NCBI GenBank assembly: GCA_023053685.1 | Contig: JALIGW010000005.1 | Location: 27,764,501 to 27,828,500 of the forward strand | Reading direction: 5' to 3' | Source of the DNA: Diadophis punctatus similis | Lineage: Eukaryota > Chordata > Lepidosauria > Squamata > Dipsadidae | Length of the DNA: 64,000 bases | Part shown: in pieces, positions 49,601 to 58,600 of the stretch | How the letters are laid out: every line of letters starts with the position of its first letter | Numbering within the stretch: the stretch's first letter is position 1 | Notes under the pieces: generated by a model | Told to the model about the DNA's origin: nothing | Seen by the model: only the letters and a program-made list of their open reading frames with translations | Database searches by the model: none | Position numbers and translations under genes: made by a program

Positions 49601-52600
49601 TAAGTGAATGTTCCCTCCAATGGGATTTTCCCATGTATTTTACCAGGAAATGTAGATAACACAGGTTTCAGAATTCAGCACCCTCCTAAGTATACCGATC
49701 ACTACAAATCCATTGGAGATGTCCATTTTGATATCCGAATTCATAGACACTTAACCCTAACCCTAGGTAGATTTGGCTCCTCAAAGGGATTTTCCCATGT
49801 ATTTTACTGGGAAAAATAGATAATACTGGCTCGAAAAGTTAGCACAACCCAAAGCATACCAACGAACTACAAATTCATTGGAGATGTCCATTTTGCTGTC
49901 CAAATTCATGGAGACCTAACCATAACCCTGAGTTCATTTACTCCCCATTCAGATTTTCCCATGTATTTTACCAGGAAATGTAGATAAGGCTGGCTCTAAG
50001 ATGGATCAGCTTAAAGTAGGGTGATTGATAGACAGATGTGATTAACTGCTCTTTAAAAAGCAAAATGGTACCATTTAGGCCCCAAATAGGAGCAACCTCC
50101 CACATCCCCAAATCGTTAAAAACTAGTGGAATTTTAGCAGCCTGCTTTCCAACCACTTCAAACTAATTGGGTGTTGGCTATTTTTTCCCAATGTTGGTAC
50201 TTTTCAGGGTTTTAAGAATGGAAATTGTAATAGGAGGCCTCTGGCAGTCAAACCATTCCAATTCTCTTCCTTAAATCTACCCTTAAAACTACCCCAATCC
50301 ACCTGAAGACATTTCAACCTTCCCCTTTTGCCCAAACAGGCTCCTGCTTCTGTATCCAATTATGATCATCTTCCAAAGTGATAATACCAATTATTACTGA
50401 TGCCGTCCAGAGTATCTAATTAACCAACACTCTCATTACCTTAGGATTATGCATAACGAAAGTTTCTCCACCTGGAAATTCTAATCGCCGATGCCATTGA
50501 TTTGTGGTAACAGCTTTCTTATATTCGGCCTACAACAAACATAAATGATACAACTTGAATAGCAAGAAACCACATCAAAGGACAATGTGACCAGAATGCA
50601 ATTTAATTTCATTTGTAATATTAAACCTCCAATTGTTCCCACAACTTGTGGATAAAGACTATGCATTTCCTACCAATTAATCAAATGTCTAAAGGCAGTC
50701 ACTATTTAAATTTAATTAAAACTAGGAAGACAAATATGTTTTCCCCATAGTGTTTTCATGCCTACTATGTTCTAAATCAGCGGTCACCAACCGGTGGTCC
50801 GTGGACCACTGGTGGTCCGTGAGAAAATTTTGGTGGTCCAGAGAAAAATTATTTGCATTTTTTATATTGCACTAAATCAGGGGTCCTCAAACTACAGCCC
50901 CTGGGTCATATATCTGCAATGAACACTTGTGTTGCTGCAGAGATTATCCCCCTTCAGGGTCTTTTTGTGCAGGTTGGAGGGGGGCAGAAATTCCGATTTA
51001 GGGTCTGCTTCAGCCTCCTGATGCGGGACTTTGGGCGAAGGCTGGAGGGAAGCGCCACTGGTGGCGGAGAACCGGAGGGCCTTGTTCCAGTGGGACTGCA
51101 TCGTGGCCTGGAACTGGCTGACCATCTCAGCCCGCTAAGCCTCCAGGCGCCAGTACCTGGCCTTGCACTCCCACAGGTATTCCCTCTGCTTGGAAAGCCT
51201 ATGCTAGTAGTCCTCAGTGAGGTGCTTCTGCTGAGCCTCCTCCTCGGTCAGATTCAATTTGAACTGAGCCAGCTGTTTCTCGTGGTGGCTGCTTAGCTCC
51301 AACAACTGCTTCCTGTTGGGGCCCTAAGGAGCCCGGGCGGGCAGGGGAGGAGTGGCTGGGAGGGGAGAGGCAAGTAGAGGCTGGCGAGGTAACCCTGGAC
51401 GTGAGCAACATCAAGTTGGCCATGCCACCCAGTCACATGATCACCTAGCCACGCCCACCCAGCCGGTCATTAGGCAGATCATATTAGTGGTCCGTGGGAT
51501 TTAAAATTATTAATTTAGTGTCCCTGAGGTCTGAAAGGTTGGTGATCCCTGTTCTAAATGGCACTTGTCCCGAGACTTGAAGCCACAATGAAAGTCAGAT
51601 ACCAACAATATATGAAATTCTATTTTCAGCTAATGTACCACAGAATGCTCTAGTTTCAAAACATATTGGCTGTATGATGAAATAATCTAGATTGTATAGT
51701 AAGAATAACATATATATATTTGCGACATATAATCTATTCAGTATAAAGTAATGTTGCATTTTAAAAAAAATTGTAAAAACCCAATTTTCAACATTTTTAG
51801 TTTATACTAAAATTTTGGTTTAAAATTAATATTACAGCAACATTTTTATAACTCAAAGGGCACAAATAAAATGATTTTTAAAATAGATTCATTGCGAAAA
51901 ACTTGCTGCTCTATGCGCTTCACACAAAAGAAACTGATGATGATATGGATGTGGTAGCACATTATTATTTTATTATTCAAAAGAAATTTAACTTTTGAAT
52001 TTGAATTTTTTTAAAAATCTACAGCTAACATTGTTGCTTTCCTTTTAAAAAATACTCACCTCTAGTTTTTCACTGAAATCCTCCGTATAAGGAATAAATC
52101 TGCTGTCCTTATCTCCCTTATAAAACCAGGTACATCGTCTTACTTCAGATTGTTGTTCTTCCCAATATACAGCTTTCCTCACACGGTCATATAGATAAAC
52201 ATCATAACGTCCTCCATCAGTACTCAAGACTACACTCTCTGGATCAGGTTGCACTAAAGATTAAGAAGAAAGTTATTACTTTATTAACCTTTATCCCTTT
52301 CTCATCTAACCTGTGAATATTGGAAATGGAATGGAATGGAATGGAATGGAATGGAATGGAATGGAATGGAATGGAATGGAATGGAATAGAATAGAATAGA
52401 ATAGAATAGAATAGAATAGAATAGAATAGAATAGAATAGAATAGAATAGAATAGAATAGAATAGAATAGAATAGAATAGAATAGAATTCTTTATTGGCCA
52501 AGTGTGATTGGACACACAAGGAATTTGTCTTTGGTGCATATGCTCTCAAGTGTACATGAAATGAGAAAGCTTCAAATTTTATGCTAAACAGTAATATATT

Positions 52601-55600
52601 GTTTTTGAATTAAAGCTTCTATTGGAAAATGAGGGCAAGTTGGAAAGTTTTCTAGATTTAATGTTGAATCTCTTTCAAGTGTTGTTCCACTTGCTCATTG
52701 GTGATGTCAGAATCAGACAATATACAAAATAAACCAGCATGAACAGAACAGAAAAGTTCAGTAGATACCATAGAGAGAAACAGGAGAAATAATCTGAAAA
52801 CTACGGGGAAATCCTCTTTGAGTAATGAAGTATTCAGTATCCAATCTTGTTATTTTGAAATAACTAGAGAGTTTTCTCTGAAGAATCTTGACAGAATTGC
52901 TCCTCATTACTCAAATGTATAACTTTATGGAACCTTCCGTAGTAAACGTTAAAAGGAAGAGGGGGGAGAAAGTGAACAAAACTCTCTCTTATTGAATTGG
53001 CAGCTTAATCTTGATTATATGAATAATTGTCATTAAGATCATTAAATGTTTTATATAAATCAAATACTGTACTAGAACAGGTAAAAATGTATATAATATA
53101 CCTATATTTAACAAGTTGGTGTTTTCTGATTACTCTTTGAGCTATAGCATCTGTGAGGAATGCTCAGTTTAATCGTTTCCAGGACAGTTCTCAGAAAATA
53201 TCAGGAAAAGCAAAACAGCACCTAGAGCCATGATGGTGAACCTATGGCAGCATGCCACAGGTAACACGCGGAGCCATATCTGCGGGCACACGAGCTGTTG
53301 TCCTAGCTCAGCTCCAGCACACATGCGTGCGCCGGCCAGCTGATTTTTGGCTGGCCCCGCCCATGCCGCCCCTCCCAGGAGTCTCCATGCGGCCCGTTTT
53401 GGTTGCCAGGTAAGTACAGGGCTCACGAGCTCTGGGAGGGTGTTTTCTGCCTCAGGAGGACATCCGGGAGGGTGGAGGGAGGCCGTTTTCATCCACCCCA
53501 AGCTCCAAGAAAGCCTCTGGAGCCTGAGAAGGGTGAAAAACAGGCCTACCAGGCCCACCGGAAGTCGGGAAAAGGCCGTTTCCAGTCTCCGGAGGGCATC
53601 TGAGGGAGGCCGTTTTCGCCCTCCCCAGGCTCCAAGAAAGCCTCTGGAGCCTGGGGAGGGCGAAAAACGGGCCTACCGGAAGTCTGGAAACAGGCCTACT
53701 AGGCCCAAAATGGGGCACGGGGGGTTGTGCGCATATGGGTGGGGGAGCATGGGGGGTTGCGCACACATGCGGGGCAGCGGGGGGATTTGTGCGCGCATGT
53801 GCAGGGGGCATTAAATTATGGATCTGGGCATGCGAGCGCTTTTGGCACCTGAGGAAAAAAAGGTCCGCCATCACTGACCTAGAGTTTCTGAAGAAACATT
53901 GTCTCCAAACAAGACTCTACCAGGTCTCATATTTTCACTGAAAAAAAGCCTTTTAATATATGCAAATAATATTTCACTGTAAAAATGATCTGCATATTAT
54001 ATAGTATGTTTGTCTAGTCTCTTCATGTCCAAAAGTACAAATTATTAACAAAGAACATCCTTAAGTCTTACCAGAATTATAAACCTTCTCTAGAGTTGTA
54101 GAATCTAGATCACTGAACGGCATCCATAGCTCCTTGTTTTCCACTTCCTTACAGTAAAACCAATGTGGCTGAACTGGTTCATACTGGTTTTGTAATAAGA
54201 CAGATGGTGCCTTCACAAGTGGACCTGCTGACATTGATGTCTGAGGTAATAGGGCTGACTGGAATGAAAAAAAGAGGAGGGGGGAGAAGTTTACTTAATA
54301 TTTCAAAGTTTTACTTGATATTTAGATACAGGTCTTAATTATGTACAATTAGAAATAGAAATAGAAGATAATGAAATAAAGATAATGAAATAATGAAATT
54401 AATTCCATTCTGAATTACAAGAATACATTATTCTTATAGATTTTGAATTAGCATAGCAAGAAAAAGCAATAAGGGAGTTGTGTCTTAATTTTGTATATCT
54501 GATTGCCAATTATTCTCAAACTTGATCTAGGTGGAAGACATTAGGTTTCACAATTGAATCCTAATCAAAACTCTATTCAATGTAACTTTCAAAAGTTATT
54601 GAATTAAATACAAAAACTAATCAGTTTCATAATTTTGCAAATATTTTTAAATTCAGATATGACCAATAAACTAAGCAAGTATTAACTGTTTACCTGATAT
54701 AATTATATTATCAAAAATATTTCATTTTTGTTTTCATGCAAAATAATAATCAAGGGCCAAGATAGCAAATGCATATAACTTTATTTTAAGGGCAACATTT
54801 GTCTCAAATACTTTTGTTCATGTATGTCTAAATTTTCCTTTCTCAGTTAAATCAAGTTACAAAACATATTCAGCAAATCATAAATCATTGTTATTGAGCT
54901 CCTAGAAGATGTGAGAGTGAAACGATAATTGTTAAGAGGAGCAACAAACTACAATATTGAGTCCTTAACTTTTTTTTATAGTAATTGCAATATACTGAAA
55001 GGTAATCTTCCTACCGGTGGCATTGGTCCTGCAGGAGTTGGGTACTTCTGCATAGATGGTACAGAAGGTGAAGGCTGCAGACTCTGGGCAGGTGCTTGTG
55101 TCTGTTGCAGCTGTGGGGGAGTGATGTAAGGATTGGCTCTACTACTTAAGGTAGTATGACGATAGGGGTTATAACTTTGTTGTGATGCTCCCTGAGATGG
55201 TGTTGAAAAGACTGCTGGTGGAGGACCACTTTGCTGAGGTGTTTGATAAGTTCCAATTCCTTGTACTGAAGTAGACGGAGTATTAAGAGACTGTGATTTG
55301 GAAGCAGCAGCTGAAAATACATTTGGCCCATCTTGTGATGGAGGCAGAAGAGGGAAAGAAACTGGAGGTTTAGAGAAAACAGATGTTCCAGCTTGGGTTG
55401 AGGTTGCCACCCCTAAGGGTGGTTGTCCAATGCTTCCAAAGGGATCACTACTGCTAGGAATTTGAGAGAAATAACTGAACGTAGATGGAGGGTTCACATT
55501 TGTTGATGTCTGGCCTAGGAAGCTGTCTTCTTCACCAACATCTGTGTTATCATCTGCATTAAAGAATATAGTAAGGATCAATAAAAAATATGAAAGAATG

Positions 55601-58600
55601 GCATCTGCTCCATAACGTCAACTAAAAATCAACAGTGCTATAGTTCAACATTGCATTTCAGCAACAAACATCTCTACCATTTTCAAGCCTTTCTGTTCAG
55701 CTACAGTATTTGTATTACCTCAATAAGATAGTACCGTATTTTTCGGAGTATAAGACGCACCTTTTTACCCCCCAAAAGAGGGTGAAAACTTGGGTGTGTC
55801 TTATACACCGAATGTAGACCCAGCCACCCTTTGGCCTTTATCTTCCAGCAATTTACCTGTTTGCAGCAAAGAGGGAACAGCCTGTAAAGCCAAACAAGTC
55901 ACTAGCAGCTTTCCGACGTACAGCTGATTTGCCACGTGGGAAAATCGCCCTGAGTCCTTCGGGAGTTGGGCGGCATATAAGAATAACAAAATAAATAAAT
56001 AATAAATAAATAAAATGAAAGTGAAACTAACTGCAAAAAGGCAGATAGCTGGAAGAGACACGCAGATTTTTATTTTCTGCTGAACTGGATGGAAGGGGGT
56101 AAGTGAATAACTATAAATGTCTGTAGAATGTTCAAATTATTTGACTTATTTTTTAAAGACTGCTTTATTATTGTTCTAGAGTCAGGGGTCTCCAACTCTG
56201 GCAATTTAAAGACTTGTGGACTTCAACTCCCAGAATTCCACAGCCAGCTTTGTTAGCTTTGCTGGCTGTGGGATTCTGGAAGTTGAAGTCCACAAGTCTT
56301 AAAGTTGCCAAGGTTGGAGATCCCTGTAAATCTAGACAACTTAACAAAATAAAGAAGCTTTTAAAAATAAATGCTTGCTCTGAAGAAGCCCAGTGCTATT
56401 GTATCTTCTTTTAAATAATAGAGAATAATGTATACTTTCAGAAATTTTTATTAATTTTAACAGCTCTATATAAGTATAGTCTGAAATGTAACAGTGTCCT
56501 GTTTAGTATTAGAGTTTAGTTACCTTGGAGTAGACCTATTTAAATAATCAGGAGGAGTTAGTGTGACTACATTTAAGAAAACTTTCTGGCATAATGTACA
56601 TTTCTCCAATTTTTTGCTATTTCTATGGGTCAAGCACACATGCACAGAAATACACAGCAAACAGTGTATATCATCTGTGCTGTTTGCTGTTTGGCAAATT
56701 GCTTGGAGGCAGAGGCCTTTTTTCCTTGTTTTCCTTGTTTCCTTGTGCGTCTTATACTCCGGTGCGTCTTATAGTCCGAAAAATGCGGTAATTTCTTTTT
56801 TTGGCAAGATTTCATTATCCCAATAAGGATGTTCACTCAATACAGTAGCCAACTTGGAATATTAACACTAATATATCAGCCAGCTTTTTAAACTATCAAG
56901 GCACTATCAATTAATCTATAAGGTGAACTTTCCTTTGATGGCTATAGCTACATTTAACAAAGGAATGGTGGGGAGCATTATATCTCAAAAATGGGACAAA
57001 ATGCAAGGTAAACTGTATATAATATAGACATGGATGGGGGCAGAATCTTTCAGATTTGGAAGTGATTGAGTTACCAGTAGTTAGTTTTTGATAGTATGAA
57101 TCCTATTTTAGGTAAGAATATTACCTAATCAGTTTATTGATTAATCTATTCTGTATTGGATAAAATTAACACCACCATTTTTACTGTGGCTCTGTTCATT
57201 TTCATTTCTCCTAGTGATAGGACCATTTATTTCCTTAACACTGCCTAATTTTTGAGGATGTTCTTCAATGCCATAATGAGAACTAAGCTACTGCATATAA
57301 ACAGGCAGCAAATCCCAAACTGATTTTGCTGACCTTCCAGAAGGATCTGAAAACATGTCTTTGCCATCTGGCCTGGGTTCAATAACATGGGTATGGAGCC
57401 TACAAAGAGTTTTATTACCAGGGAAATTGAGTGTGCCCTTCTGCAAATTATGTTTAATGTTTTTAACTTTTTATAATTTTTGCTATGATTCTTTTGGTTA
57501 CTTTGTTGCATCATTTTTGTGTTGTTTAACTTTGTACACACTGCTTAAGAGTCAAGTATATGAGATGGGCAGGTTTATAAATTTACCAAATAAATAAATA
57601 AATATGGGAATTATAGGAGAAATACGAATGTGTGAATTAGGTTAATGCTACAAAACCTCTTTTGAGTGACACATTCTCCTCTCTCCCATCTGATGTCACT
57701 AATTTTCACTACCATCAGTTGGTGCCTTACACATGTCTCCAATCAACATCCCAATAAATTGATCCCTCCAAATCTTGTCTGCTATGCTTCTATCCAAGAC
57801 AGACACCAACATTATGTTCTTCCACATTACTAGAGGTAGTCCTCATGTTATGACCACAATTGAGCTCAAAATTTATGTTACTAAGTGAGAAATTTGTTAA
57901 ATGAGGTTTGCCCCATTTTACGACTTTTCTTGCCACATTTGTGAAGTGAATTGTTGCACTTGTTAAATTAGTAACACCATTGTTAAGTGAATCTGGTTTC
58001 CACATTGACTTTGCCTGTCAGAAGGTTGTAAAAGGTGATCACATGATTCAGGGATACCTTAACCAGGGGCGGGTTGCTCACTTACCAATACCGGTGCGCT
58101 GCGCGTGCATCTCCACATTTCGTGCATGCACGTGCTCGCTACGTGCGTGCGCCCCCTCGCGTGATTTTGCTTCTGCGCATGCGTGAAGCAAAATCTCGCT
58201 GAAATGTTGTGAGGGGACGCGCGCGAGAGAGATTTTGGCGAGATTTTGCTTCCGCGCATGCGCGAAAGCAAAATCTCAGCAAAATCTCGCGCGCACGTCC
58301 CCTCACAAGATTTCGGCGAGATTTTGCTTCCGCGCATGCGCAGAAGCAAAAAAGCCCAAAAATTCTTTTAAAAAGATGGCAACGCGCGCGACGGACCGGC
58401 GAAGACCGCACCGGAGTTGTCGCACGCAAATTACGTAATCAGCGGGTCCCTACTGGAGCTGCACGCTGGACCTCACAGGTAGGAACCCACCCCTGACCGC
58501 AACCATCATAAACGTGAGTCAGTTGCCAAGCATCCGAATGTAAATCACGTGACCATACGGATGCTGCAATGGTCATAAGTGTGAGAAATGGTCATAAGTC

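Larger units (their letters stand above)
55734..56788. mobile_element. TA-flanked DNA element with TIR CCGTATTTTTCGGAG, copy B
   Basis: Homologous to copy A at 24134-25087 along most of its length. It carries two later insertions absent from copy A: a LINE tail (about 55947-56020) and a palindromic MITE (about 56183-56330). In SEC23IP intron 1. Confidence 0.88.

Noticed and set aside
53347..53874. Long overlapping open frames on both strands
   Set aside because: They lie wholly inside the hAT element at 53228-53876 and arise from its GC-rich repeats.
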